Shown: positions 1 through 8,650, counted from the stretch's first letter. The stretch: 64,000 nt of DNA from Pantoea coffeiphila (GCF_016909495.1 NZ_JAFBFW010000001.1:186001-250000); one strand, 5' to 3'. The notes: generated by a model from the sequence alone, not told the origin. Numbers and translations: made by a program.

Positions 1-323
1 TGGTTGCACAGGCGCTGAATGCCCGTCACCTGCGCGACGGTCAGCGCGGTACTGATGCGATCGTACAGCGTCAGGGTATGCGTCAGGCTGGTGGACAGCT
101 GGCTGGGAAACAGCAGCTGATACAGATCGCGTGACGCCAGATGCAGCGGCTGCGCGCGCTGCACGATAGTCTTTAATTCTCCTTCCGCCTGCTGGGTCAG
201 ACCAAGTAAAAAACGGTCTGTAATATCGGCGGCCTCAGGCACCAGAGCGCTACGCTGAGCGGGCAGACTGGTCTGGGTTTCATGATACCAGTGGCTGTTG
301 CCGGGAAAACGGCGTTGTTCCAT
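1..323 (-). CDS. yciW: YciW-like CMD-domain protein (5' part, runs off left edge)
   Basis: The first 107 codons of a minus-strand gene lie here; the rest is outside the window. The ATG at 321-323 is preceded by an AAGGA ribosome site. The protein begins MEQRRFPGNSHWYHETQ and is soluble, with no signal peptide or membrane segment visible. In E. coli the yciW gene lies close to the sapF end of the sap operon, and both the position and the start of the protein fit YciW, a carboxymuconolactone-decarboxylase-like protein whose function is poorly known. fabI, which lies between yciW and sapF in E. coli, is not present here. The assignment is from memory of the family and synteny and is moderate. 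Confidence 0.5.
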   Translation of the reverse strand, partial: MEQRRFPGNSHWYHETQTSLPAQRSALVPEAADITDRFLLGLTQQAEGELKTIVQRAQPLHLASRDLYQLLFPSQLSTSLTHTLTLYDRISTALTVAQVTGIQRLCN

Positions 324-552
324 GGTCATTCCTTTTCAAGTTAACTGACCGTCGGTGCCGTTAAGGTCAAACACACCGCCGATCTGAATGGCATGAATAT
401 CCTGACGTAAGCGCTGTGGCGAGCAAAATAATGATCGGTGCTATTAAATAGCTGGAAGATATAAGGGCTTAGAAACAGCAGGGACACCGGAGCGGCGCGG
501 CAGGCCCACCGCGCGCGTCCGAAACGTCTTTTATGAAAGGGAAGATGAAGGC

Positions 553-1359
553 TTAACGATCTTTGCGCCAGGCGTCAGCGGTCAGCGGTTCACCAAAATG
601 GCTGGTGATAAGACGCTTAGTCAGTTCATGCAGCGGGCAGGCCAGCACATCTGCGGTGCTGCCGCGCTCAACCACTTCCCCCTGATGCATCACCAATACC
701 TGATCGCTGATGTGTTTCATCATGCCGAGGTGCTGAGTCACATAGATGTAGGCGATGCGATGCCGGTCCTGCAGTTCCAGCATCAGATTAATCAACTGCG
801 AACGCATCGACATATCCAGCGAGGCCAGCGCCTCATCGGCAATAATCACCCGGGGCTGTAGGATCAGCGCGCGGGCCAGGCCGATACGCTGCTTCTGTCC
901 CGGTGCCAGCATATGCGGGTAGTAGGCGGCGTGATCGCGCAGCAGACCGACCTGACGCAGCGTGGCAATAATTCGCTTCTCCCGCTCTTCGGCATTCAGT
1001 TCGGTATTGAGCCGCAGGGGCAAATCCAGAATCTGGCTGATGCGCTGACGAGGATTCAGCGAGTTAGACGGGTCCTGGAATATCATGCGTATACGCTGAC
1101 TGCGATAGCCGTAATCGCCGTATTCGAGGGCATGATCGTCAATCATCATTTCGCCGGAGGAGGGTTCAATCATCCCGCTCAGCATTTTAGCCAGCGTTGA
1201 CTTACCCGATCCGTTTTCACCGATAACCGCCAGCGTCTGGCCCTCACGCACGGTAAAGCTGACGTCTTTTACTGCCTCAACGTGCTGTCGGCGAAACAGC
1301 CCGGTGCGATAGCGGTAGGTTTTACTGAGGTTGCGCACTTCCAGTAGCGTTTCGTCCAT
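553..1359 (-). CDS. sapF: Peptide ABC transporter ATP-binding protein SapF
   Basis: This is one of two ATPases of the Sap transporter, a relative of the Dpp/Opp dipeptide importers linked to antimicrobial peptide resistance and, through SapD, to Trk potassium uptake. At 268 residues it matches E. coli SapF in length and nearly line by line. Walker A is GENGSGKST at residues 47-55 and Walker B is VIIADEA at 171-177. The signature is LAPGQ at 151-155 instead of LSGGQ, which is also the form in E. coli SapF. Its start codon shares one base with the sapD stop, so translation is probably coupled. It is the last gene of the split sap operon. Confidence 0.96.
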   Translation of the reverse strand: MDETLLEVRNLSKTYRYRTGLFRRQHVEAVKDVSFTVREGQTLAVIGENGSGKSTLAKMLSGMIEPSSGEMMIDDHALEYGDYGYRSQRIRMIFQDPSNSLNPRQRISQILDLPLRLNTELNAEEREKRIIATLRQVGLLRDHAAYYPHMLAPGQKQRIGLARALILQPRVIIADEALASLDMSMRSQLINLMLELQDRHRIAYIYVTQHLGMMKHISDQVLVMHQGEVVERGSTADVLACPLHELTKRLITSHFGEPLTADAWRKDR

Positions 1360-2351
1360 TACTGTTGCTCCGTATTCAGCGGGAAGTGGCAGGCGTAAAG
1401 GTGATTCTTTGAACCGCTCAGCCGTGGCGTTTCAATACAGGTGCGCTGCGCGTAGGGGCAGCGCGGGCCAAGACGGCAGCCAATCGGCAGATGCTCCAGC
1501 GACGGAATGGCGCCCGGCAGCGTATTCAACCGGCTTTTGTGCGGTAGCGAGCGGCCAAAGTCCGGCATCGCGCGGATCAGCGCCTGCGTATAAGGATGGT
1601 GGGGGGCGCTAATCAGCTCTTCGCTGACCGCCGTCTCCACCGTCTGACCGCAGTACATCACGTTAATCTTATCGGCCCAGTGGCTCAGCATCTGCAGGTC
1701 GTGGCTGATGAGCAGAATGGTGGTGTTGTTATTCTGATTCAACCTGGAGAGCAGGCGGAAAATCTGCGCCTGGGTGGTTGGCTCCATGGCGTTAGTGGGT
1801 TCGTCGGCAATCAGCAGGCGCGGCTGGTTGGCAAGGGCGATAGCGATCATTACCTTCTGACACTCGCCGTCGGTCAGCTCGTAGGGGAAGCTGCGCATAA
1901 TATCTTTGTGATCTTTAATGCCGACCCGGTGCAGTAGTTCAATGGCTCGATAATGGCGCCAGCGAAAACGCTGATACCAGCGGCCTTTCCACGTTGAACC
2001 GGGTATTGCCTGCTTGAGCTGTCTGCCAATACTTTCGGACGGATCGAGACAGGACTGCGGCTCCTGAAAAATCATCGACACGTTTTGGCCAACGAGTTTA
2101 CGCCGCTCGCGGGGGGAAAGATGCAGCAGATCGATATCATCAAAGCGCATACGGTCCGCGGTAATGCGCCAGTTATCCTTGGTCACGCCGCAGATAGCCT
2201 TGGCGATCAGGCTTTTACCCGAACCGGATTCGCCTACCAGCCCGCGAATTTCGCCTTCGGTCAGCGTAATGCTGACGCGGTCGACCGCCTTGACCGGGCC
2301 GTCGGCGGTCATAAATTCAATGGTCAGATTTCGAATATCGAGCAGCGGCAT
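1359..2351 (-). CDS. sapD: Peptide ABC transporter ATP-binding protein SapD
   Basis: This 330-residue ATPase of the Sap complex has the oligopeptide-type layout. Walker A is GESGSGKS at 40-47, the signature is degenerate (LTDGE at 159-163), and Walker B is LLIADEPT at 179-186. A C-terminal extension carries the cysteine cluster ([14 protein letters not shown]) typical of Dpp/Opp ATPases. In E. coli SapD also gives ATP-dependent function to the Trk potassium system. It overlaps sapC by one base upstream and sapF by one base downstream, a tightly coupled sapCDF block. Confidence 0.96.
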   Translation of the reverse strand: MPLLDIRNLTIEFMTADGPVKAVDRVSITLTEGEIRGLVGESGSGKSLIAKAICGVTKDNWRITADRMRFDDIDLLHLSPRERRKLVGQNVSMIFQEPQSCLDPSESIGRQLKQAIPGSTWKGRWYQRFRWRHYRAIELLHRVGIKDHKDIMRSFPYELTDGECQKVMIAIALANQPRLLIADEPTNAMEPTTQAQIFRLLSRLNQNNNTTILLISHDLQMLSHWADKINVMYCGQTVETAVSEELISAPHHPYTQALIRAMPDFGRSLPHKSRLNTLPGAIPSLEHLPIGCRLGPRCPYAQRTCIETPRLSGSKNHLYACHFPLNTEQQ

Positions 2352-3241
2352 TATTCGACTCCCGCAACGATGGCCCGGCGCACGCCGTCACCCAACAGGT
2401 TGACGATCAGTACACAAAGCATAATCGCTGCGCCGGGTAACATCACGGTCCAGGGCGCAACATAAATCAATTCGAGGGAATCCCCCAGCATTGCTCCCCA
2501 CTCCGGCGAAGGCAGCTGCGCGCCGAGGTCGAGAAAGCCCAGTGCAGCAATATCAAGGATGGCCATCGACAGCGCACGGGTAAACTCGCTCACCAGCAGC
2601 GCAAGAATATTCGGCAAAATCGCGTGCCACAGAATATCCAGGTTGCTGGCTCCGTCGAGCCGGGATGCCACCACGTACTCTTTTTCCAGCTCATCGTGTA
2701 CCGCGCTGTAAATAGCGCGCACCAGTCTCGGCAGGATCGCCAGAAACACCGCCAGCATGGCATGTTCCAGCCTTGGTCCCATAAACGCGACTACGATGAT
2801 CGCCAACAGCAGTGAAGGTATGGAGAGCAGGGTATCCAGCACGTGGTTCATCACCGCCGAACGCAGGCCGTGAGTTAACCCCGCCAGTACCCCAAGCAAC
2901 ATGGCGCACACTGCGGCGGCCAGGGTAATGACAATCGCCGATCCCACGGTGGGCGCCGCGCCGCTCAGCATGCGGCTGAGCAAATCACGGCCCAGATCGT
3001 CGGTACCGAGGAAGAAGGAGACATCGCCGTAACGCGACCAGGACGGCGGCAGCAGCTGATAGCCGAGAAACTGTTGGTCGATGCCGTAAGGCGCAATCAG
3101 ATTGCCAAAGATGCACAGCAGCAGCACGGCTCCAAAACTGTACAGGCCAATCATCGCCGTGGTGTCGTGATAGAACAGCCGCCACGTATGGCGTAGCGGA
3201 CTGGGCGGGCGCTTCTCTGCGTAGATATTATCGGCGGGCAT
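2351..3241 (-). CDS. sapC: Peptide ABC transporter permease SapC
   Basis: This inner-membrane permease of the Sap transporter has 296 residues, as in E. coli, with an N-terminal cytoplasmic stretch, about six membrane segments, and the EAA-type loop near [15 protein letters not shown] that docks the ATPases. In E. coli sapC follows sapB directly and is expected to be translationally coupled to it. Here 1336 bases separate them, and only a weak ribosome site (GCGGACA) is seen before the ATG at 3239-3241. Whether sapCDF is still made from the sapA promoter is open. The protein itself shows no damage. Confidence 0.96.
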   Translation of the reverse strand: MPADNIYAEKRPPSPLRHTWRLFYHDTTAMIGLYSFGAVLLLCIFGNLIAPYGIDQQFLGYQLLPPSWSRYGDVSFFLGTDDLGRDLLSRMLSGAAPTVGSAIVITLAAAVCAMLLGVLAGLTHGLRSAVMNHVLDTLLSIPSLLLAIIVVAFMGPRLEHAMLAVFLAILPRLVRAIYSAVHDELEKEYVVASRLDGASNLDILWHAILPNILALLVSEFTRALSMAILDIAALGFLDLGAQLPSPEWGAMLGDSLELIYVAPWTVMLPGAAIMLCVLIVNLLGDGVRRAIVAGVE

Positions 3242-3610
3242 GAGTGTCCGCTGGCGTTTTTTTGCGCGAAATTAATTCAAACTCTATTTTCATATCATCA
3301 TCTTACGTTGAAATCACGCTTAAGGCACACCCATTCTGGTGACATTCGATTGCAGAGTAAACCCGTACATTTCAGCATAGATGATTATCCGTCTATTACA
3401 GTGTCACAAGCAAGGGACGGGGACGTTATTCCTCCAGAAATCCGCGGTGCCGTAAGAAGACCCGACAAGACGCGAAGCGGATAAACAGATGACTGCGATG
3501 CTCCTGCTTATCGGCCTGTTTACGACAGAGTTCGCTAACAACGAAAGCATGGGCTTCAGGAAATGAATGGCTGAATGTCAGCGCAAAGGAAGATTTTAAA
3601 CGATTAGTTA
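3242..3610. other. Non-coding left part of the sap insertion
   Basis: No gene is recognised in these 369 bases. The only open stretch with coding-like character is a 26-codon frame starting at 3489 (MTAMLLLIGLFTTEFANNES and on), which has no ribosome site and is probably a fragment. The DNA is more AT-rich than the flanking sap genes. It separates the peptide gene and its hairpin from sapC and may be the eroded end of a transferred segment. No transposase or insertion-sequence terminal repeat was identified. Confidence 0.4.
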
Positions 3611-3640
3611 TTGAATCCCGCCTATATTAGCGGGATTCAA
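3611..3640. terminator. Perfect hairpin downstream of the double-glycine peptide gene
   Basis: An 11-base perfect inverted repeat (TTGAATCCCGC at 3611-3621 and its complement at 3630-3640) encloses an 8-base loop. It starts 27 bases past the peptide gene stop and is flanked by AT-rich sequence on both sides, so it can act as a terminator or RNA-stabilising hairpin. Read on the minus strand, the tail is only moderately U-rich. If it terminates, it also blocks sapAB transcripts from reaching sapCDF. Confidence 0.6.
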
Positions 3641-3666
3641 TAATGATTTTAATTTAGGCCACGTTA

Positions 3667-3870
3667 TTAAAATCTGAAGTTAGGAATATAAATCCCTCCT
3701 GGATACATAATACTGGAGGGTGTTCCCGGTTTCCAGCAGCTGTTTGCTGCATCGATCCATGTGCCCATTTCTTTTCCGCGAAGATCTACAACATTCGTTG
3801 ACTCCCGGCCACCTTGCCAGTTCATTCCACCAGACACTTGTTCGCTTGATTGAGTATTTAATATTTCCAT
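3667..3870 (-). CDS. Double-glycine-leader peptide, candidate class II microcin precursor
   Basis: This 67-residue peptide starts MEILNTQSSEQVSGG. That is a 15-residue double-glycine leader of the same length and layout as the colicin V leader, with Leu at -12, Val at -4, Ser at -3 and GG at -2/-1. Such leaders are cut and exported by peptidase-containing ABC transporters (PCAT, CvaB-type). The predicted 52-residue core is rich in Gly, Ser, Asn and aromatic residues, has a single cysteine (Cys45), and ends in PNFRF. A strong ribosome site (AAAGGAG) sits 7 bases before the ATG and overlaps the stop of the upstream gene. The start is clear and the leader is seen directly; antibacterial activity is inference. 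No peptidase-transporter gene is present in the window. The overlapping 70-codon frame on the same strand is a shadow. Confidence 0.7.
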   Translation of the reverse strand: MEILNTQSSEQVSGGMNWQGGRESTNVVDLRGKEMGTWIDAANSCWKPGTPSSIMYPGGIYIPNFRF

Positions 3871-3882
3871 ATTGACTCTCCT

Positions 3883-4287
3883 TTAATGACATCCATGGAT
3901 TTTTATACTATGAATTATGCTGCCTAAACTTTCCCTTTGTAGTATATCCCCCCTTAATACTGTCACCATTTTTTTCATGAGTATTTCATCGGGGTTGATA
4001 TCATTCAATAGGTTTTTTTTCCAAAGTCCACAGGCTGCATAAGCCTTGCTCTCAGGCGTTGAGTCAGGGTTTTCTATTACTTTTTTAAATATTGAATCGG
4101 AGTTTTTGTTTTCAAGAGCCTCCTCATAAATAAGTTGCTCTGGCATTTTTTTTGCTATGAATCCATTGAAGCCCATAGAGAAAACCTCAACCGAGGCTAG
4201 CTTTTTTTCTATGTTCATCGGGGGCGCATGAACAGATAGACTCGTCAGCGCAATAATGCCTGGTAAATAAATTTTTTTCCATTTCAT
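3883..4287 (-). CDS. Small secreted protein, possibly MchS3-like, paired with the microcin-like peptide
   Basis: This 134-residue protein has a Sec signal peptide (MKWKKIYLPGIIALTSLSVHA, cleavage near residue 21) and a short mainly helical mature part containing ESKAYAACGLW, with cysteines in that motif and near the C terminus. The ribosome site CAGGAGAG precedes the ATG at 4285-4287. Its stop lies 12 bases before the peptide gene, so the two form one operon. The motif 'SKxYAxCGL' recalls small proteins annotated as MchS3 family, named from the microcin H47 cluster; I recall this from the family and could not check it. An immunity, periplasmic partner or accessory role is inference from the pairing. 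The AT-rich composition, unlike sap, indicates transfer. Confidence 0.6.
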   Translation of the reverse strand: MKWKKIYLPGIIALTSLSVHAPPMNIEKKLASVEVFSMGFNGFIAKKMPEQLIYEEALENKNSDSIFKKVIENPDSTPESKAYAACGLWKKNLLNDINPDEILMKKMVTVLRGDILQRESLGSIIHSIKIHGCH

Positions 4288-4503
4288 TCTACTCTCCTGT
4301 AGCGCACTTAAGTCATCATACTATTAGTATAGGTAAATCGGTTTCGCGGCTATTCCCGTTATGCTGAAAATTTTTATTGTAATTAGTGGAGGTGAGTGTG
4401 TTTTTATTGTTAGTACGGTTGTTCAATCCAGCGTAGAGTATATCAAGTTCTACACACTTAATGGCTCGCTGTAAAATTAGATGCAGCCTTCTGAGGGATC
4501 GTA

Positions 4504-4580
4504 GGCTGGCGGGAATTGAACCCGCCGATGAAGTTTATTCCCTCTTACTCCATGATAAATAGCTCGGAACCAATCAACTA
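4504..4580 (-). other. tRNA-like 3' half at the sapB edge of the insertion
   Basis: On the minus strand the bases at 4508-4526 form a perfect T-arm: a 6-base GC stem enclosing TTCAATT, which fits the TTCRANY T-loop consensus. It is followed by AGCCTAC, which could partly pair with GTAGTTG at the sapB stop to imitate an acceptor stem. The D- and anticodon arms do not fold convincingly, and there is no CCA. This may be a decayed tRNA or tmRNA end, or an attachment-site relic left by the element that opened the sap operon. Confidence 0.3.
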
Positions 4581-5543
4581 CCTTAGCGCATACCATTCCT
4601 TATGCTTCAGCGGGTTGGTCATCGCACCAAGGATATCCGCCAGCACGTTCACCGCAATCACCAGCGCGCCAACCACCATCACCCCGGCAGAAATCGCCGC
4701 GTAATCCTGCTGGCGGATGGCGTTAATCAGCCAGCGGCCCAGGCCAGGCCAGCTGAAGACCATCTCGGTAATCATCGCCAGCGTCAGCATAGTAGAGAAC
4801 TGCAGGCCGAGACGCGGGATCACCGGCGGTACGGCGTTATGCAATACGTGGCGGCGAATAATGGTGAACAGCGACAGCCCGCGTGTGGCGGCTGCCTTAA
4901 CGTAGTTCTGCTCCATCACTTCACGGGTACTGATGCGCAGCAGGCGGATCACCTCGGTGGTGGGAGCCACCGACAGCGCGGCAACCGGCAGGATCATATG
5001 GGTGAGGGCGCTGACAATCATCTCATGTCGCCATGGTGAATCCGAAAGAAACGCATCAATCAGCGCGAAGCCGGTAATATTTTTCACCGGGTAAAGCAGA
5101 TCGAAACGCCCGGACACCGGCAGCCAGCCGAGATTGAGCGAGAAAAACAGCGTCAGCAGCAGCGCCAGCCAGAATACCGGCAGGGAGAAACCCAGCAGCG
5201 CAAGGGCGCTCAGCAGCTTATCCTGCCATTTGTTACGCATCACACCAGCAACAATACCCAATGGGATACCTATCAGCATGGCCAGCGCAAAAGCCATAAA
5301 ACACAGTTCCAGCGTGGCGGGAAACACCTCGCGCAGCTGCTGGTTAATCGACTGGCCGTTAATGCTCGAAACGCCAAAATCCAGATGCAGAATGCCTCTA
5401 AACCAGAAGGTCCAGGCATCGATCAGCGACGCGCCCTGCAGTGGCGCATGGGGGGTAAAATAGCTCAGGCTGAAGCCGATCAGCGTCAGCATAAACAGGG
5501 TCACGATAAACAGCACCAGCCGGCGCAGCGTATAAATTATCAC
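4578..5543 (-). CDS. sapB: Peptide ABC transporter permease SapB
   Basis: This first permease of the Sap complex has 321 residues, as in E. coli, and the same C-terminal end ([12 protein letters not shown]). It has six or so membrane helices, a long periplasmic loop after the first helix, and the EAA loop at about residues 217-236 ([15 protein letters not shown]). Its ATG overlaps the sapA stop (ATGA). The gene is intact to the last codon, so the insertion landed just after the stop rather than in the gene. Confidence 0.96.
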   Translation of the reverse strand: MIIYTLRRLVLFIVTLFMLTLIGFSLSYFTPHAPLQGASLIDAWTFWFRGILHLDFGVSSINGQSINQQLREVFPATLELCFMAFALAMLIGIPLGIVAGVMRNKWQDKLLSALALLGFSLPVFWLALLLTLFFSLNLGWLPVSGRFDLLYPVKNITGFALIDAFLSDSPWRHEMIVSALTHMILPVAALSVAPTTEVIRLLRISTREVMEQNYVKAAATRGLSLFTIIRRHVLHNAVPPVIPRLGLQFSTMLTLAMITEMVFSWPGLGRWLINAIRQQDYAAISAGVMVVGALVIAVNVLADILGAMTNPLKHKEWYALR

Positions 5544-7168
5544 GGTGAAGTCTCCTCACCGTTGTCGCGATGGACGCCGGCGAATGACGCATTGCCAAAC
5601 GGACTGAGTACCAGTCCTTTAATATCATAACGATAGGCCTGCAGGCGGAGTGAATAGGCCAGCGGCAGCACCGGCAGCTCTTTTGCCAGCAGCGCCTGGG
5701 CGCGATCGTAGTAGTCGATACGGGTGGCGAGCTGCTGGGAAAGCAGCGCCCGGTGCACCAGATCGTCGAACTCAGGATTGCACCAGTGAGCGTAGTTGGT
5801 TTGCGATGCGATAGCCGCACAGCTCAGCAGCGGCCGGAAGAAGCTGTCGGGATCGTTACTGTCGGTAGACCAGCCTGTGAGGGTCAGATCGTGGTTCATC
5901 TCCATCAGGCGTGCTTCCTGGAAGCGGCCATCAACCTGAACAATGGTGACCCGCACGCCGATTTGCGCCAGATCGGCCTGTAGCAGTTCCGCGGTTTTCA
6001 TCGGGCTGGGGTTCCACGCCTGCGATGCGGAAGGCACCCACAGATTGAGATGCAGATTTTCGATCCCCAGCGCTTTCAGCTCTTCGCGGGCCTTTTGCGG
6101 GTTGTAGGGGGTAATGCGCGCATCGGTGTCGTAGGCCCAGGAGGCGCGCGGCAAAATCGAGGCTGCGGTTTCCGCCGTACCGTAAAAAATCGACTCCATC
6201 AGGCGTTCATTATTAATCCCCAGCGCCAGCGCCTGGCGCACTTCAGGGCGATCGAGCGGCGGCTTGCGGGTATTAAAGGCCAGATAGGCAGTATTCATCC
6301 CCGGGCGCAGCGTCAGGCGCAGACGCGGATCGTCACGCAGAATGGAAAGCTGGCTGGCGGCGGGATAGGCCAACACATCACACTCGCCGGTCAGCAGTTT
6401 GGACAGGCGTCCGGTACCGCCCGCGCCGAGATCGATCACCACCTGCGACATGCGCGGGGTGCCTTTCCAGTAATTTTCGTTACGCTGCAGGCGAATGTAC
6501 TGCCCGGCGCGATACTCGCTGAGCATAAACGGCCCGGTGCCGACCGGTTCGCGGTCCATCTGCTCCTGGCGATCGCTTTTTGTCAGCTTATCGGCGTATT
6601 CCGCCGAAAGTACGGGCGCATAGTGGGTGGCGAGATGCCACAGAAACGAAGCATCCGGGCTGTTCAGGCGGATCTCAACGGTATTTTTATCCAGTTTTTT
6701 TACGCTTTGCACCGCGTCGGAAAATTGCAGACTGTCGAAGTAGGGATAGCTGCCGCCGTTGACGTTGTGCCAGGGGTGCTGGCGATTGAACACACGATCG
6801 AAACTGAAGACCACATCATCGGCGTTCATCGGCCTTGTTGGCGTAAACCACGCGGTTTTCTGGAAGTCGACCTTCTGGCGCAGGTGGAAGCGATAGGTCG
6901 CGCCGTTATCCAGCACTTCCCAGCTTTCGGCCAGCTCGGGGATGAGCCGATAGGTATAAGGATCAACATCCAGCAGGCGGTCGTAAAACTGCGCGGCCAG
7001 CGTGCCCACCACCAGCCCGCCGCTGGCCATCTGCGGATTAAAGGTGTTCATAACGCCGTTAACGCAGTAGACAAACCCGCTCTGGCGGATATCGCCGGGC
7101 GTTGCCGACCACGCCTGGGCACTGAAAACGCCGAGGCTGAGTAACAGGGTGGAAAATAGTTTGCGCAT
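5540..7168 (-). CDS. sapA: Periplasmic peptide-binding protein SapA
   Basis: This is the solute-binding protein of the Sap transporter (SBP family 5, DppA/OppA-like), 542 residues. A Sec signal peptide spans residues 1-22 ([22 protein letters not shown]). The family core follows: [17 protein letters not shown], the YRFHLRQ block and the C-terminal [11 protein letters not shown]. It binds peptides in the periplasm and in pathogens sequesters cationic antimicrobial peptides. It is first in the operon and overlaps sapB by four bases. A short inverted repeat (7283-7301) lies in its upstream region. Confidence 0.95.
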   Translation of the reverse strand: MRKLFSTLLLSLGVFSAQAWSATPGDIRQSGFVYCVNGVMNTFNPQMASGGLVVGTLAAQFYDRLLDVDPYTYRLIPELAESWEVLDNGATYRFHLRQKVDFQKTAWFTPTRPMNADDVVFSFDRVFNRQHPWHNVNGGSYPYFDSLQFSDAVQSVKKLDKNTVEIRLNSPDASFLWHLATHYAPVLSAEYADKLTKSDRQEQMDREPVGTGPFMLSEYRAGQYIRLQRNENYWKGTPRMSQVVIDLGAGGTGRLSKLLTGECDVLAYPAASQLSILRDDPRLRLTLRPGMNTAYLAFNTRKPPLDRPEVRQALALGINNERLMESIFYGTAETAASILPRASWAYDTDARITPYNPQKAREELKALGIENLHLNLWVPSASQAWNPSPMKTAELLQADLAQIGVRVTIVQVDGRFQEARLMEMNHDLTLTGWSTDSNDPDSFFRPLLSCAAIASQTNYAHWCNPEFDDLVHRALLSQQLATRIDYYDRAQALLAKELPVLPLAYSLRLQAYRYDIKGLVLSPFGNASFAGVHRDNGEETSP

Positions 7169-7282
7169 AATTCGTCTGATATTTAAGGCATAAGCAGAGT
7201 GTACCGCACTCTCGTCGTAAGGCTACAGCCCGGCAGGATAACTGACGGCTAATTCGCCTGCAAAAGAGCATACTGTTATCAG

Positions 7283-7301
7283 GGGTGTTCAAAATACACC
7301 C
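7283..7301. promoter_or_regulatory. Palindrome upstream of sapA
   Basis: GGGTGT at 7283-7288 and its complement ACACCC at 7296-7301 flank an AT-rich 7-base centre, about 115 bases upstream of the sapA start and about 40 bases before the ryhB -35. Its form suggests an operator, but no known regulator consensus was matched. Confidence 0.25.
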
Positions 7302-7341
7302 AATATCACTACGGTAATGAGAAAAATTCTCAACAAAGTAC

Positions 7342-7375
7342 TTTACAGAAAGAAGTGAGAATGATTATTATTGCC
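7342..7375 (+). promoter_or_regulatory. Fur-controlled promoter of ryhB
   Basis: A -35 box TTTACA (7342-7347) and a -10 box TATTAT (7366-7371) are spaced by 18 bases, with transcription starting near 7378. A Fur-box-like 19-mer (GAGAATGATTATTATTGCC, 7357-7375) covers the -10 and matches the GATAATGATAATCATTATC consensus at 14 of 19 positions. This implies iron-dependent repression of the downstream small RNA, as in other enterobacteria. Confidence 0.8.
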
Positions 7376-7377
7376 AT

Positions 7378-7468
7378 GCGCTTCACCGGTGGCTCTACCG
7401 GAGAAGAGCACGACATTGCTCACATTGCTTCCAGTATTTTTCAGCCCACCTTGAGTGGGCTTTTTTTT
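7378..7468 (+). ncRNA. ryhB: RyhB iron-responsive small RNA
   Basis: A 32-base core at 7407-7438 (beginning AGCACGACATTGCTCACATT) is identical to the Hfq-binding and target-pairing core of E. coli RyhB, as far as I can recall that sequence. It is followed by an intrinsic terminator (AGCCCAC / GTGGGCT, 7443-7461) and eight T residues. The 5' hairpin (CCGGT...ACCGG) differs from E. coli. RyhB base-pairs with mRNAs for iron-using proteins when iron is scarce. It ends 5 bases before the pspF stop on the opposite strand, so the two transcripts converge. The 5' end is estimated from the promoter. Confidence 0.92.
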
Positions 7469-7473
7469 GTCCG

Positions 7474-8463
7474 TTATTCATCCCCGCTGATGGCGTGCTT
7501 TTTCAGCATCGCTCGCAGCTGATGGTAGCTGACCCCCAGCAGCTCTGCCGCCCGGCGCTGGTTAAACCGAGCCTGAGCGAGGCTTTTTTCAACCAGCGCG
7601 CGCTCCTGGCGCAGCTGCCAGTGACGCAGGTCAAAAGGCAGGTCGGGCAGGGGATCGCCTTCGCTTGCTGCAACCTGATCCACCGGCGTTGTCTTACTGA
7701 ACGGGTTGATGATGATGGTATCCAGCAGCCGTTCGCTGTCCGCATGGCGATACACCGAACGCTCCACCACGTTTTTCAGCTCGCGCACGTTACCTGGCCA
7801 GCCGTAAGCCAGCAGCTCCTGCTGCGCGCCGGAGGAAAAACCGGGGAACAGCGGCAGGCCGAGTTCTCGGCACATCTGCATGGCGAAGTGCTGCGCCATC
7901 ACCAGAATATCGCTGCGGCGCTCGCGCAGCGGCGGCAGCTGTACGACGTCAAACGACAGCCGGTCGAGCAGGTCGGCACGGAATTTCCCTTCACGCGCCA
8001 GCTGCGGCAGATCGTCGTTGGTGGCGCACACCAGCCTCACGCTGACCTGGAGCGGCTGACTGCCGCCAACGCGCTCAAGATGGCCGTATTCAATCACCCG
8101 CAGCAGCTTTTCCTGCACCAGCATTGGCGCGGTGGCCAGCTCATCAAGAAACAGCGTGCCGCCGTCGGCGCGCTCAAAGCGTCCCAGATGGCGCTTCTGC
8201 GCGCCGGTAAACGCACCAGCCTCGTGGCCAAACAGTTCGGAGTCCAGCAGATTTTCATTCAGCGCCGCGCAGTTCAGTGAAATAAACGGCCCCTGCCAGC
8301 GGGCTGACAGATAGTGCAGGCGGCTGGCTATCAGCTCTTTCCCCGTACCGCGCTCTCCCACCACCAGCACCGGTTTATTCAGCGGTGCGAGTCTGGATAC
8401 CTGCTCCAGCACTTCCAGAAAGTTGTTTGACTCACCCAGCAGGGTATCGGAACGATCGCTCAT
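7474..8463 (-). CDS. pspF: Psp operon transcriptional activator PspF
   Basis: This is a sigma-54 enhancer-binding AAA+ activator without an N-terminal regulatory domain; PspA inhibits it directly. With the ATG at 8463 it has 329 residues (E. coli 325). Walker A is GERGTGKE (about 36-43), the sigma-54 contact loop GAFTGA is at about 83-88, Walker B FLDE is at about 105-108, and a Fis-type helix-turn-helix ends the protein (RAAELLGVSYHQLRAMLKKH). A GTG at 8475 would add four residues, but the ATG aligns with the E. coli start and has GGTGA eight bases upstream. It is divergent from pspA. Confidence 0.97.
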   Translation of the reverse strand: MSDRSDTLLGESNNFLEVLEQVSRLAPLNKPVLVVGERGTGKELIASRLHYLSARWQGPFISLNCAALNENLLDSELFGHEAGAFTGAQKRHLGRFERADGGTLFLDELATAPMLVQEKLLRVIEYGHLERVGGSQPLQVSVRLVCATNDDLPQLAREGKFRADLLDRLSFDVVQLPPLRERRSDILVMAQHFAMQMCRELGLPLFPGFSSGAQQELLAYGWPGNVRELKNVVERSVYRHADSERLLDTIIINPFSKTTPVDQVAASEGDPLPDLPFDLRHWQLRQERALVEKSLAQARFNQRRAAELLGVSYHQLRAMLKKHAISGDE

Positions 8464-8560
8464 AATGAAATTCACCAGGATTTAGCGAGATTAACTAATC
8501 TAAAGTTTAGCCTGGCGGCTGTAAACACGCCTGGGCATTAAAAATCAATAACATAAAAAC

Positions 8561-8576
8561 TGGCACGCCTTTTGAA
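8561..8576 (+). promoter_or_regulatory. Sigma-54 promoter of pspABCD
   Basis: TGGCACG followed at the proper distance by TTGA gives the -24 GG (8562-8563) and -12 (8574-8575) elements, with the expected 12-base spacing; the -12 has GA where GC is the consensus. Transcription should start near 8587. PspF enhancer sites and an IHF bend are expected in the AT-rich stretch 8480-8560, but I could not define them. Confidence 0.85.
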
Positions 8577-8650
8577 TAGTGTATCCCCGTACCGCACGAT
8601 CAACGTGTTTAAACGGCAGACGCCGGGATCTTATTGAAGAGGATTGTATT

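Noticed and set aside
3340..3600. Insertion sequence in the left part of the sap insertion
   Set aside because: No transposase-like frame, terminal inverted repeats or target duplication could be found by eye.
3680..3892. 70-codon minus-strand frame overlapping the double-glycine peptide gene
   Set aside because: It runs through the ribosome site and stop of the neighbouring genes in another frame, has no ribosome site of its own and no leader; the 67-residue frame explains the region.
4508..4526. Complete tRNA gene at the sapB end
   Set aside because: Only the T-arm fits; D-arm, anticodon arm and CCA are missing, so it is listed only as a tRNA-like relic.
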